From NCBI RefSeq assembly GCF_900240405.1, contig NZ_OEQK01000003.1, positions 372,001 to 436,000 of the forward strand: DNA of 64,000 nt, written 5' to 3'. The DNA is from Salirhabdus sp. Marseille-P4669 (GTDB lineage: Bacteria; Bacillota; Bacilli; Bacillales; Alkalibacillaceae). This document shows, piece after piece, positions 1 to 9,099 of this stretch. The notes beneath the pieces were generated by a model. That model had not been told where the DNA came from, did no database searches, and saw only the letters and a list, made by a program, of their open reading frames with translations. The stretch's first letter is position 1; every line of letters begins with the position of its first letter. The translations under genes and the position numbers were made by a program.

Positions 1-2002
1 CGCTTAACTTCTTCGCTCTTCCCTCATCCTTGTGAATGATAGCAATCCGCTTATATTTACTTTTCCACTCATTAATTAGCGAATCAATGTTTTGTAGGAG
101 ATCCTGACCATTCCGAACCTCCTCAACCTCTAATGCTGGGCCGCTTCTATTAATCGGCGTAATCAGCTGATGATCTGAAAATTGATTGAGTAATACTTGA
201 TTCGCTACTTCAATTATTTCTTTAGTGGAGCGATAGCTTGTTGACATATTTAGTAGCATATCATCCTTATTTTTGAATAGGAGACGCTTCACTCGATTCC
301 AGTCCGTTTGACCATAATTCATGAAGATAGCCTGATCTGTATCCCCTAGGATAGTCATTGTTTTCGTGAACATTTTCAATACGGCAAAATGTACATAACT
401 AAAGTCCTGTGCTTCATCAATGACGATATGAGAGAACCTCTTTGGCTCATCATATAGCGTAAAATAAATATATAGAAGTGGTGGTAAATCGAAATAATTA
501 AGGTTCTTATTTTTGTTATATTTGAAACTATTAATGACATCCGTACCAACCTCATGCTGGAATGATGTAAGAACTTCAGGTGTTAGGACTTGCTGGTACA
601 TCGTAACTGGATCAGGAACCTTCATCTTTCGCTTCCACTCGCTAAGTCCTTGCTTTATTTCATCATTATATTTTCGAATTTTATAGTCTCGAATCTCCTC
701 CATCTTTTGCTTCATTTGGAGTAATTCGCCCTTTGTTAAGCCTCCATTTGATAGAAAGGTATCTGTAACAAATCGATACTGCTCCTCGACCACTTTTACC
801 TTTTCCTTTAAATAATCGAGAAAACTATTTTCTACATGCGACATAAATTTCTCTACACGCTGAGCAAATGGCAAATAGGCATAGCCCCCGTAAATTTTCA
901 TCAATTCATCTGCCGTTAACACATGATCCGAAATGGTAAGTGTGCGGAAATGGCTTGAGTAATTCGCTTTGTATTCTCTCAAATAAATGTCCATTACAAC
1001 AATGAATTCTTCAGAGCCTTTGAATTCAATAATTTGCTCCTCTACCTTGTTCTTGGAATTAAAGACGGTCTTCTCGAAGAATTCTTGGTAACTATCAAAC
1101 ACTTTCGTTCCAATATATTTCTGTAAATGCTGTAGGGCAAAATCCTGAAAAGTAGACTGATTTATCCCAGTCACATTAAGATTAGGAAGAAGCTCCTTAA
1201 ACGAACTAATAAACATTTTCGAAGGACCCAAGATTAAAATATCCCTAGGTTCTAATTTTTTATTGTTATACAACAAATAGGAGATGCGGTGTAGTGCAAT
1301 GGATGATTTCCCTGAACCTGCAACCCCTTGAATAATGAGGTTTTGGTTTAATGGCTTACGTATTGCGATATTTTGTTCCTTCTGAATTGTTGCGATGATT
1401 TCTTTTAAATATCCAGTTGTCTCGTTTTTCTCAATAAGGTCCTTCAAGAAGTCATCCGTGACCGTTAGCTCTTCTCCCTTATCGGAATACGTTTTGTTTT
1501 CAGAACTGTTTTCATTTGCAACAAGCTGGTTGATTTTCTTAATTTTCTTGTTTTCTATCGTATATTCTCGCTTTTGTAATACATCGGCTTCGTATTTATA
1601 GAAGTTATTCGAGTTTTCATCTTCTACGATGTATTCCTGTCTAGGAAATCCCGGTGTAAAATTATAATAGAGCGATGCGAGAGGCTTACGCCAATCGACA
1701 ACAATTACATCATCATTACTATCCTTTACCCCTTGCTTTCCAATGTAAAATACTTCTTTGCCAAAATCCTTTGAATCAATATCAATTCGACCAAAATACG
1801 GTTCCTTTATCGCTTTATCCAGTAGGCTTAATTCCTTTTTACCAGCTTCAAGGGCGACCTCATCACCAGTTACATTTGTATTTTGTTGGAATTGCTTTTT
1901 CTTTTTATTAATGAGTTCACCGACAAAATAGGTGCGATCCTCAATGCGTCTAATGGTTTCATCCAGTATCTCTTGTTCTATTTGAAATTCTCTCTTATCC
2001 AT
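1..2002 (-). CDS. helD: HelD-type UvrD-like ATPase (RNA polymerase recycling factor), C-terminus cut by window edge
   Basis: About 667 codons are visible, opening MDKREFQIEQE behind an AGGGGG ribosome site. There is no in-frame stop, so the C-terminal end lies outside the window. The Walker A motif GVAGSGKSS falls near residue 227, the Walker B-like DEAQDFSY near 529 and GDTDQAIF near 553, the order of superfamily 1 helicases. The long N-terminal coiled region before the P-loop and the wide gap between motifs are typical of HelD (YvgS), which in Bacillus binds RNA polymerase and releases stalled or post-termination complexes using ATP. The protein is cytoplasmic. DNA-repair UvrD and PcrA place the P-loop much closer to the N-terminus, which argues against them. 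Assignment is by family features; the RNA polymerase role is inferred. Confidence 0.85.
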   Translation of the reverse strand, partial: MDKREFQIEQEILDETIRRIEDRTYFVGELINKKKKQFQQNTNVTGDEVALEAGKKELSLLDKAIKEPYFGRIDIDSKDFGKEVFYIGKQGVKDSNDDVIVVDWRKPLASLYYNFTPGFPRQEYIVEDENSNNFYKYEADVLQKREYTIENKKIKKINQLVANENSSENKTYSDKGEELTVTDDFLKDLIEKNETTGYLKEIIATIQKEQNIAIRKPLNQNLIIQGVAGSGKSSIALHRISYLLYNNKKLEPRDILILGPSKMFISSFKELLPNLNVTGINQSTFQDFALQHLQKYIGTKVFDSYQEFFEKTVFNSKNKVEEQIIEFKGSEEFIVVMDIYLREYKANYSSHFRTLTISDHVLTADELMKIYGGYAYLPFAQRVEKFMSHVENSFLDYLKEKVKVVEEQYRFVTDTFLSNGGLTKGELLQMKQKMEEIRDYKIRKYNDEIKQGLSEWKRKMKVPDPVTMYQQVLTPEVLTSFQHEVGTDVINSFKYNKNKNLNYFDLPPLLYIYFTLYDEPKRFSHIVIDEAQDFSYVHFAVLKMFTKTMTILGDTDQAIFMNYGQTDWNRVKRLLFKNKDDMLLNMSTSYRSTKEIIEVANQVLLNQFSDHQLITPINRSGPALEVEEVRNGQDLLQNIDSLINEWKSKYKRIAIIHKDEGRAKKLS

Positions 2003-2111
2003 TATGTATCGTTCCCCCTGGTACATGAATCATCTAATTCTATTTATCTAGGTAAATTATATCAAATATTAGAAAAATTATTTGTTTTATATGCAAACAA
2101 AATTTTCCATT

Positions 2112-2144
2112 ATGAAAAAGGAACATTCGGTTAGGAATGTTCCT
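2112..2144 (-). terminator. Intrinsic terminator after the NERD gene
   Basis: A 10-bp stem AGGAACATTC/GAATGTTCCT with a 6-base loop is followed on the minus strand by a run of five T. It lies 36 bases past the NERD stop codon and before the HelD start, so it separates the two genes. Confidence 0.8.
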
Positions 2145-2179
2145 GATTATTTATCATTATCTATTACAGAATTCCTCAT

Positions 2180-3004
2180 TTAAATACCTTTTTGGTGCTC
2201 ATAACAATAAACTTTCCCATCAAATCGCTTATTAGCCAGACAGTACGCCTTTACTTTATCAGATACGGATTTATTACATACCACACATTTATCTTTTGGA
2301 ACTTCAACCGATTTCTTTTTAAGCTCTTTCACATGCAGTTCTCTTGTTTGGGCATCTTTAATATTTACATTGGAAAGTGCATCATAAATATTTGCGATAT
2401 CTTCTTCTGTAAATAATGGAATGTTGTTGTATAACCTTTTCTGACTTCTAACCTTCCTATTAATAAATTCAGATAACTCTAAATCATAGATTATTAGTTC
2501 ATTAGAAGTAATCTTTCTTAAATCTACTTCTACTTTAAAAGTACATCTCCTAGTAAAGGACACTAACGATATAAAATAGTCATGAAAACGTGCATCAACA
2601 TACTTCTTAAGCGCTTGTATATGTCCGTAGTTTTGATGGAACGGATTCATCATGTTAAACTTTCCATTCACTGACCACGTTTTTCTATCCTTTCCACCAT
2701 AAACTGTTCCTTGATAATTTTTTGTTTCGATAACAAAGATGCCATATGGGGACAATACAATATGATCTATCTGTGAATATCCTGTTTTAGCTTTCGGATT
2801 TTCTATCATAACATCACTAAGGTACTTATAATCTTTAGGAAGCTGATCAAGCTCTATATTAATCTTATATTCTCCTAATTCTCCTTTTCTCGAGGCGATT
2901 CTTTCATTGTTGATTTTCTTTCTGCTATTACTAGCATGATTAGATTTTTTGCTGTCTTTACTGCTTGGTTTGTCTTTTTTAAATAGTTTTTGAAGAAATG
3001 ACAT
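2180..3004 (-). CDS. NERD-domain protein with C-terminal zinc-ribbon-like tail
   Basis: 274 residues. A basic lysine/serine-rich N-terminus (about residues 1-40) leads into a nuclease-related domain at about 42-150. The core stretch includes GELGEYKINIEL, SQIDHIVLSPYGIFVIETKN and a following YGG segment, matching the NERD pattern of conserved Glu, Asp and E-x-K residues shared with restriction-like nucleases. The C-terminus has a CVVC pair and a later C/H pair (CYEH), suggesting a small zinc-binding module. The start is supported by AAGGGG nine bases upstream. NERD proteins are presumed DNA-processing enzymes, but no substrate is known. The gene is flanked by terminators and appears monocistronic. 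No defence or plasmid genes adjoin it. Confidence 0.8.
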   Translation of the reverse strand: MSFLQKLFKKDKPSSKDSKKSNHASNSRKKINNERIASRKGELGEYKINIELDQLPKDYKYLSDVMIENPKAKTGYSQIDHIVLSPYGIFVIETKNYQGTVYGGKDRKTWSVNGKFNMMNPFHQNYGHIQALKKYVDARFHDYFISLVSFTRRCTFKVEVDLRKITSNELIIYDLELSEFINRKVRSQKRLYNNIPLFTEEDIANIYDALSNVNIKDAQTRELHVKELKKKSVEVPKDKCVVCNKSVSDKVKAYCLANKRFDGKVYCYEHQKGI

Positions 3005-3153
3005 GAAATACCCCTTTTTTTCTGTTGGAAACTTTTGTATTTATAAATTTAGTATAAAGGAAAATATTTACTATGTCCAAGTGGCCTCGTCAAATAAGAA
3101 TTTTGTTGATATCATTGATCGATTCCTAATATTCTAACTCTAGTTATGATTTT

Positions 3154-3189
3154 AAAAGGAGATCTCGCTTAGTTTAGAGATCTCCTTTT
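3154..3189. terminator. Perfect bidirectional hairpin between the vWA lipoprotein and NERD genes
   Basis: Arms AAAAGGAGATCTC and its exact complement GAGATCTCCTTTT are separated by 10 bases. The A and T ends make it work as an intrinsic terminator on either strand. It sits 64 bases past the stop of the vWA gene. Confidence 0.9.
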
Positions 3190-3252
3190 CTGAAATATGG
3201 ATAACAATTATATGGTTAGTAGCAGCAGCTGTCCACTACACGACACCAACTA

Positions 3253-4689
3253 TCACTCCTCAACCCCACTCTCAAACCGCTCCTCAATAGTCCGCTTCGC
3301 CTCTTCAATCGTTTGTTTACTAATCTCCTCAAGCGTCCTTTCCAATTCATCCACAGTATAATCAATCTCATCAAAGGTCTGTCGTCTAAGTTTGCGAATT
3401 TCATCAATTTGATTATAGGTTAAGATATCAAGTTCCTCTAAGACATACTCTAAACTGGCCATGTTATTGCTAGTACCTAATGTTGTAAAGGACCATTCGT
3501 TATGGACATGCATAATATCAAAGCTCTGATCCACTCTCATCGCATCTACATCCGATAATGCATCATCCTTCCATTCCTGCCAAGCTTCTAAAACCTCTTC
3601 AGCTCTAGCAAATTCCGCTTCAAGCTCATCCTTATTCTTAGCTGAAGCAAAGATTCCACCTGATACCTCTGCCATTTCCTCCAATTGGCGTTGTGCCTCG
3701 GCGTCGGTTTGAAATCCGATAATATTAATAATTGGTTTGGCATGAGAATCTGCTAGGGACTTGGCTACGGCAACAGGATCTCCGTCGCACGTTTCGATTC
3801 CATCACTTACTAGATAGATTAGGTTTGTATTGTTTTCCGCATCGAATGGCTTTAGTGCCTTCTCCGATTCCTTTAAAGCATCTGCAATTGGTGTCCATCC
3901 GCTTGGTTGGAATTGATTCAATGCTTTTTGAAACTCCTGATCGTTATAGGAGGAAAATCCATAAACCTGCTCAATCGCACCACATGATAATTCTTTGTCA
4001 CTGTCAGCTCCAGTTCCCTTATGTCCATATACACGAAGGGATACATGTGCTTCTTCCGGTACATTAGCTAAAAACTCTTGGATTGCTTCCTTAGCCAGCT
4101 CCATTCTTGTTTTTCCGCCAGCATCCGCAGCCATACTTCCACTTGCATCGAGAATGATTTCGACATTGTAGTTTTCTTTAAAGTGAAACTTCGCATCTGG
4201 TAGATCTGGATTACCAAAGGACGCAAATTCCCACTTCTTGATGGTATCTTCCGGATTGATGTAATCTTCTGCTACTAACCAATACATATAGCGAAAATAA
4301 AGCTCGTATTCTTCTGGAGTTGGATTGTCACTCATTGGTCCTAACACCTTAAATTCTTCTGCTATCTCTGCCTCTAAATCATAGATATTTTTAGCTGCAG
4401 CAAATGGGCCAGGTGTTTGTCTAGCTAATCCTTCGACATCTGTCGGCACGGGTGGTACGTCATGAAGGGTTAATTTCTGGGTTGTTTGGTCTTCTTGGTC
4501 TTCTTCGTCTTCTTCAGGAATTTGTGATTCCTCATCAGGCTCTTCTTCTGGCTTAACCTCTACTTCTTCAGGAGCCGTTACTTCCTCCTCCTTCGTTTCC
4601 TCAGGCTTATTCGTCTCCTTGTCATCACAAGCTACTAACAAAATAAGTAATATCATTCCGAGATAGGCATATATCCATTTCGACTTCAA
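3253..4689 (-). CDS. Lipoprotein with von Willebrand factor A domain
   Basis: 478 residues from a TTG start seven bases after AAGGGAGAG. A signal peptide ends in the lipobox LLVAC, with Cys21 as the lipidated residue. It is followed by a very acidic Glu/Asp/Pro linker (about 24-70) that should hold the domain off the membrane. The vWA domain begins near residue 175. Its MIDAS motif DASGS (Asp181, Ser183, Ser185) is intact, with a downstream TPIADAL threonine and a SDGIETC segment. The C-terminal 100 residues are rich in Glu, Arg and Leu and look coiled-coil. vWA lipoproteins bind metal-dependent protein partners at the cell surface; the partner here is unknown. No MoxR ATPase or protease neighbours are present. 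Confidence 0.85.
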   Translation of the reverse strand: MKSKWIYAYLGMILLILLVACDDKETNKPEETKEEEVTAPEEVEVKPEEEPDEESQIPEEDEEDQEDQTTQKLTLHDVPPVPTDVEGLARQTPGPFAAAKNIYDLEAEIAEEFKVLGPMSDNPTPEEYELYFRYMYWLVAEDYINPEDTIKKWEFASFGNPDLPDAKFHFKENYNVEIILDASGSMAADAGGKTRMELAKEAIQEFLANVPEEAHVSLRVYGHKGTGADSDKELSCGAIEQVYGFSSYNDQEFQKALNQFQPSGWTPIADALKESEKALKPFDAENNTNLIYLVSDGIETCDGDPVAVAKSLADSHAKPIINIIGFQTDAEAQRQLEEMAEVSGGIFASAKNKDELEAEFARAEEVLEAWQEWKDDALSDVDAMRVDQSFDIMHVHNEWSFTTLGTSNNMASLEYVLEELDILTYNQIDEIRKLRRQTFDEIDYTVDELERTLEEISKQTIEEAKRTIEERFESGVEE

Positions 4690-4880
4690 CTTTATACTCT
4701 CCCTTTACTAAAGTTTTCATTATGGATATACGCAGTACCCAGGTTTCCGTTTCAATTTATCTATAAATAGGGTCTTTCGTTATATAGAATAATGGTGCAC
4801 GCGACCTCTTGTAGGTATTTTAACCCATTTCATTATGCCTTATTTCTAGTATTAAAGAGGAGCATTCATAGGAGGGCACC

Positions 4881-6284
4881 TTAAATGATAGATTTTAATT
4901 TTTTCCGAGAATGCTCCCCACGTCTTATTTGCTGCAAAACGCTTCTTATCTCTTTTCCATTTTCAAACACACCTTTTAACAGCTTCAACGTTCCATAACA
5001 CGCCTCAACATCAAGGTATTCCTTATCTGTATGTTCATTCTGATATCCTGCTGACAAATTAACACTCTGAATATGATGACTAGCCCAAACTCTTGTATCA
5101 CTGCTACCACCAGCTGTCACCTTCCAATTATCCATTCCTTGTTCCGTTGCAATTCGTTCGAAAAAGCGGCCATATTCAGCATGACAAAATGGTAGATATT
5201 TTCCACAGGAAGTCACGATATCTCCCTTGCCACGGCGATCTACTACAATTGCAGCATCCACATCCCATAGAAAATACTCCCTCACCTCCATTGCCCCTAC
5301 TAAACCACATTCCTCTTCTACGGTGAAAATAAATTTTACTTTCCCATTAAATGTAGAATGATGCTTAAGGTGCTCTGCAAGGTGAAGTAGGACTGCGACA
5401 CCTGCCCGGTCATCCGCTCCAAGAATTCCTTTACTACTCGACCAAAGGCTACCGTCCTTGATAATGCTTCTATCCTTTTCTATTTCATAAACGGTATCAA
5501 GATGTGCATTTACTAGAATCGTTGGTCCTTGCCCGTTTCGATAGGTTTTCTCAGCTAGAATATTTCCAGCATGATCTACAGTTAGGTGGTCTACAAGGGG
5601 CTTCAGCCTGCTCATAACTGCCTCTCGAATTTTCTCTTCCTTCCCACTCTCACCAGGGATGGTAAGTAGGTCTTCTAATTGCTGCTGGAAGACTTTTTTA
5701 GAAATAAAATCGAATCCTTTTTCAATCCAGGCTTCCTCTATGAAACTTAGCTTCTCCGTCATTTGTAACAAGTCTTGTCGTTTTACATGAATGTGAACAT
5801 TGTAGCCCCTGCTATTTTCCCTATGGCGCATTCGGAGCTTATGGAATCCCAAAGCTTTACATAGCATTTCGAGATCTTCCATGCTTCGATTTTTCGTTAG
5901 CATGACATGTGGACTTCTTCTGTCATGTCCATCACAGGAGCCCATTGTATGAAATCCCAACCGATTTAACTGCCTAACAAAACCTGCAATATACGTATCT
6001 AGCTCTTTTATCTTTGGCTCCTCTTTCTCAGGATGGAACCAAACATTTCCAGCTTGCCCTCGTTCTTCAAAATCTAAAGCCTGTAGCCATTTATCCTCTG
6101 GGTGAGCTATAGTTGGTAATGTCAATTCTCCTCGCACATATTCGAATTTCACCTGTGCCTTTTCCAGACATTCCAATAGAAAATGGAGATTTTCTTCTCT
6201 TTCCTTTGTGCAATCAAATACATTTTCCTGCTTTTTCGTTAACAACCATCCATAACGTACAAACAATTCATTCCAAGCTTTCAT
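4881..6284 (-). CDS. M20-family metallopeptidase with extra N-terminal domain
   Basis: 467 residues. The start at 6284 is set by GGGAGAGG seven bases upstream; a longer frame reaching 6347 would bury that site. Residues 205-450 form a peptidase of the M20 clan: HLDTV (His261, Asp263), GADDRAG (Asp291), VEEEC (catalytic Glu324/325), VDRRG (Asp349) and NEHTDKE (His418) supply a full two-metal site. Residues 1-200 form a separate domain with a SCDGHDRRSPH segment, not part of ordinary M20 enzymes, and I do not recognise it. The family hydrolyses peptides or acylated amino acids in the cytosol. The gene follows a TPR/winged-helix regulator by 62 bases and is probably its target or partner. Confidence 0.85.
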   Translation of the reverse strand: MKAWNELFVRYGWLLTKKQENVFDCTKEREENLHFLLECLEKAQVKFEYVRGELTLPTIAHPEDKWLQALDFEERGQAGNVWFHPEKEEPKIKELDTYIAGFVRQLNRLGFHTMGSCDGHDRRSPHVMLTKNRSMEDLEMLCKALGFHKLRMRHRENSRGYNVHIHVKRQDLLQMTEKLSFIEEAWIEKGFDFISKKVFQQQLEDLLTIPGESGKEEKIREAVMSRLKPLVDHLTVDHAGNILAEKTYRNGQGPTILVNAHLDTVYEIEKDRSIIKDGSLWSSSKGILGADDRAGVAVLLHLAEHLKHHSTFNGKVKFIFTVEEECGLVGAMEVREYFLWDVDAAIVVDRRGKGDIVTSCGKYLPFCHAEYGRFFERIATEQGMDNWKVTAGGSSDTRVWASHHIQSVNLSAGYQNEHTDKEYLDVEACYGTLKLLKGVFENGKEIRSVLQQIRRGEHSRKKLKSII

Positions 6285-6346
6285 CGTATCCTCTCCCTTT
6301 TGTTTTGGTAAATCTAGTATCTCAAAAGGGGATGACACACCTGTCA

Positions 6347-7381
6347 TTAGCTCAGAATAAAGGTTTCATCACTACGATGTATTAGACAAAATGGCAGTTG
6401 ACCATTGTAGTAATAGCCAGAAGTATCCCCACGTTGTTCATTTTCGATAACCGGGGTGTCTATTCCAATAGAGGTTAATTTACGTTTCAGTCTAGAAATG
6501 TTTTGCACATATGTATTCGTAGGGATTTCATTCTGTTCATACCCAGGGAATAGATCGAGAACATCATACTTTGTCATAAGGTTCACGTTACTACTATTTA
6601 GGAACAAGTAGCGGAGCAACTCCACATGGTTTTGGGATAAAGTGGTTTCCTTACCATTGAACTGCAATCGATTTTCCCTGCTCGTTAAATCGACAAGGAT
6701 GGTGTTCTTATCATCTAGGTGATTCTCGTACTCGTCGAAGCCACAATACTGCTGCTTGTCATTGGTTATCTTTATATAAGCATTTTGCTCCAAATACCAT
6801 TCATTTTCATCGATTACATGATACAAAGGAGACAGGTCATAGTCCGGAATCCTCTGAACATCAACCGTTGCTTTCAATTGTTCCAGAGACTCATGCGCTG
6901 CTTTCGCGACAAACAATCCACAGTTGGCTAAATATAAATTACAATTGTACAGTTGCTGTGTGTTTAGCTGATATGTTTTGTTGCCATCCTCATTTTGAAA
7001 ATGGATTGCGTTTTGAAAATAAGTGAGCGCTCTGGCATAATGTTTCTTTTTATAATGCAGAAAACCTAATCGATAATGTGCAATAGGTAAAGCCCGTTCA
7101 TAGCGCAAGGCTTTCGTTAAGCTATGCTCAGCAGCACGATCATCTTTTTGATAAACGGTTTTTAAATACGTCCCATGCTGTATGAGGTGGAAAATCAGTG
7201 TCTCTTTAATTTTTGGTAAGCTTGGTGCATAGTCACTATCTCGATCAGTAGCAATCTTTTTATATAATGTTTCATAGATTGATAGGAGAACATGATAGTT
7301 TTCAAGCTCTCTCCCACTCCCCACTCGAAAGTCTGCTTCTAAATCTAGTAACTCTTCAATCGTTTTGTTCCGTAATGTCAT
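6347..7381 (-). CDS. TPR protein with C-terminal winged-helix DNA-binding domain
   Basis: 344 residues. Residues about 60-170 hold at least two tetratricopeptide helices, for example the IAHYRLGFLHYKKKHYARAL segment. Residues about 235-335 resemble an OmpR/PhoB-type winged helix, with an LSQNHVELLRYLF helix and a later NISRLKRKL recognition-helix region. No receiver or sensor domain is present, so the TPR part probably senses a ligand or partner. AGAGGA precedes the ATG. It lies directly upstream of the M20 peptidase and is likely co-transcribed with it. The function as a regulator is inferred from the architecture. Confidence 0.7.
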   Translation of the reverse strand: MTLRNKTIEELLDLEADFRVGSGRELENYHVLLSIYETLYKKIATDRDSDYAPSLPKIKETLIFHLIQHGTYLKTVYQKDDRAAEHSLTKALRYERALPIAHYRLGFLHYKKKHYARALTYFQNAIHFQNEDGNKTYQLNTQQLYNCNLYLANCGLFVAKAAHESLEQLKATVDVQRIPDYDLSPLYHVIDENEWYLEQNAYIKITNDKQQYCGFDEYENHLDDKNTILVDLTSRENRLQFNGKETTLSQNHVELLRYLFLNSSNVNLMTKYDVLDLFPGYEQNEIPTNTYVQNISRLKRKLTSIGIDTPVIENEQRGDTSGYYYNGQLPFCLIHRSDETFILS

Positions 7382-7439
7382 GAGTAATCCTCTCTTTTAA
7401 TAGGCGTTTTATATAATCATACATTAATTTTACTTTTAT

Positions 7440-7565
7440 GGAGACAATTCATGTAGTGGTGGAGCATAATTCAACAATAGGTGCTTTGAATCATTCAAGA
7501 TGTGGTAATAATCATTCAAGAACACCAAGAATTTCAATAAAAATGAAAAGAATTCCCATTCATGG
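7440..7565. repeat. Degraded copy of the ATTCAACA-type repeat
   Basis: ATTCA-type cores occur with their C at about 7450, 7472, 7496, 7517, 7535 and 7555 (steps 22, 24, 21, 18, 20). This resembles the much more regular 18/24 arrays near 46.8, 51 and 53 kb, but is poorly preserved. The stretch fills the gap between the divergent 7381 and 7638 gene starts. No convincing coding sequence is seen in it. Confidence 0.45.
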
Positions 7566-7637
7566 CAGCATATTGGTTTTGTTATAATGAGGAAAATGGG
7601 AATGCATTCCGATATTTCTAGAAAATAGGTGTTTTTT

Positions 7638-8045
7638 ATGAAGCTCACATTATATTGGTTGATTCAACTTACATGGGGCATTTGCCTAACAGTGGTTGGC
7701 GGGATCCTCACCCTTGTGTTCCTGCTTTTTGGTAATAAGCCGCAAAGGTTTGGCTATTCGATTTATGTGGAGATTGGAAAACATTGGGGTGGTTTGAATC
7801 TTGGTGGGTTCTTTTTTGTTCAAGAAGGAGCAACCACCGCGCTTAAAAGTCATGAATATGGACATAGCTTTCAAAATCTGTGGTTAGGACCTCTCATGCC
7901 TTTTCTTGTCACCATTCCCTCTGCCATTCGTTATCATTATCGGAACCTTCAACATGCCAAAGGTAAACCATTGAAGCCTTATGATGCGTTCTGGTGCGAG
8001 AAGTGGGCAACGAATCTAGGTAAGAAATATTACAAAGTATTATGA
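7638..8045 (+). CDS. Small membrane protein with HEYGHSFQ zincin-like motif
   Basis: 135 residues from the ATG at 7638, six bases after AGGTG; a GTG nine bases earlier would overlap that site. A hydrophobic helix covers about residues 5-30. The sequence HEYGHSFQ near residue 76 fits HExxH, the signature of zinc metallopeptidases, followed by a second hydrophobic stretch (LWLGPLMPFLVTIP). The protein is too short for a full zincin fold with an obvious third ligand. It may therefore be a minimal membrane protease or a non-catalytic relative. I do not recognise a characterised family. It ends in a terminator shared with the convergent neighbour. Confidence 0.6.
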   Translation: MKLTLYWLIQLTWGICLTVVGGILTLVFLLFGNKPQRFGYSIYVEIGKHWGGLNLGGFFFVQEGATTALKSHEYGHSFQNLWLGPLMPFLVTIPSAIRYHYRNLQHAKGKPLKPYDAFWCEKWATNLGKKYYKVL

Positions 8046-8054
8046 TTTCATATA

Positions 8055-8090
8055 AAAAGGTGTCGTGCACGTGAGCACAGACACCCTTGT
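8055..8090. terminator. Convergent hairpin
   Basis: GGTGTC and TGC arms pair with GCA and GACACC around an ACGTGA loop, flanked by A and T runs. It lies between the converging ends of the 7638 and 8101 genes. Confidence 0.65.
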
Positions 8091-8100
8091 TTGAAACCTT

Positions 8101-9099
8101 TTACTTTTTCCTAGCTCTTCTAAATCCATCCACAGCATCCCACACTAAACCGATTAGTAGCAGAATGAGCATCCAGAAGGTTGTTTGCTCCCATATTTTC
8201 GCGACGACATCGTACGCTTCAGTTCCAGCTTCCACCACACCCGCATTCACTAACTCACTCATAAACGTCGGGTTCCAAAATTCCGGACCATTGATCATAA
8301 ATAGAATGGCCACCATGGAAACAACATTAACAATTGTCGTATTGATCGCTAATTTATACGTCCATTTGCCAGAAACGAGCTTTAGGCATTCTTTTATAAT
8401 TCCAAATCCAAATACAAGAAAAATAAGCAACAAATATTTTCCATACGTATCTTCATTCAAAAACGGTACAACCCCAGTAAATCCATTCTTGAATACCCAT
8501 ACTCCAATATACTCACTCGAGAACGCAAGGAATACGAGAACAATTGCATAAAAGGTAATCCCTACAATTGGTTCACTGCGCTTAATCCGTCTTTTTTCAT
8601 CCGGAATTGGTGGTAGGTCAGATGGGTTCCATTCCTTTCCAAGTAAATCCTTTTGCTTGATTCCCCCAGCTAGTTCCCCCATTGCAAAACCAAATGTCGT
8701 CCAGCCAAAAGCCATCGGAAGTCCAATGACTAGTGATACGATAAAATCAATAAAATAGTCCAAAATGGCAAATGGCTCTAAAATCGATTGGACAATAAAG
8801 CTAATTCCCTCAGAAGCAGCAACTACGACAAGAACTATTTTCAAAATCAACATATACGAATCAAATAGTTCAGGTCCAATTAAATATCTTTTGCTGCCTC
8901 TATATTTCTCTGCTAGCTCCCGTGGATTACCAAGCTCCAATAAAACTGCTTCGACTTCGCTTTCTTTACGAGGATATCCACCTGTGCGCTCCTCCAGCAT
9001 ATCTTCTATTAACCCACGAAGCTCATCCGCAATATCCTTGCGCTGTGCTTGTGGTAGCTTCTGGGTAACGGCATAAATATACCGTTCAATCATCTCCAT
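8101..9099 (-). CDS. HAAS-domain multi-pass membrane protein
   Basis: 332 residues. The start at 9099 (MEMIERYIYA) is preceded by AAGGAG nine bases away and overlaps the PadR stop by 14 bases. Residues 1-70 are the charged helical HAAS/permease-prefix domain (QAQRKDIADELRGLIEDM and ELGNPRELAEKYRG). After it come about five to six membrane helices between residues 80 and 325. In this family the domain sits next to a PadR regulator and is thought to transmit envelope signals. Overlapping genes indicate translational coupling with PadR. The exact function is unknown. Confidence 0.75.
   Translation of the reverse strand: MEMIERYIYAVTQKLPQAQRKDIADELRGLIEDMLEERTGGYPRKESEVEAVLLELGNPRELAEKYRGSKRYLIGPELFDSYMLILKIVLVVVAASEGISFIVQSILEPFAILDYFIDFIVSLVIGLPMAFGWTTFGFAMGELAGGIKQKDLLGKEWNPSDLPPIPDEKRRIKRSEPIVGITFYAIVLVFLAFSSEYIGVWVFKNGFTGVVPFLNEDTYGKYLLLIFLVFGFGIIKECLKLVSGKWTYKLAINTTIVNVVSMVAILFMINGPEFWNPTFMSELVNAGVVEAGTEAYDVVAKIWEQTTFWMLILLLIGLVWDAVDGFRRARKK

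Noticed and set aside
3216-3407. 63-residue minus-strand ORF near the vWA gene end
   Set aside because: Out-of-frame shadow of the vWA lipoprotein; no ribosome site; repetitive Arg/Leu composition.
7436-7648. 70-residue minus-strand ORF
   Set aside because: Lies in the degraded repeat and promoter region of the 7638 gene, with no ribosome site.
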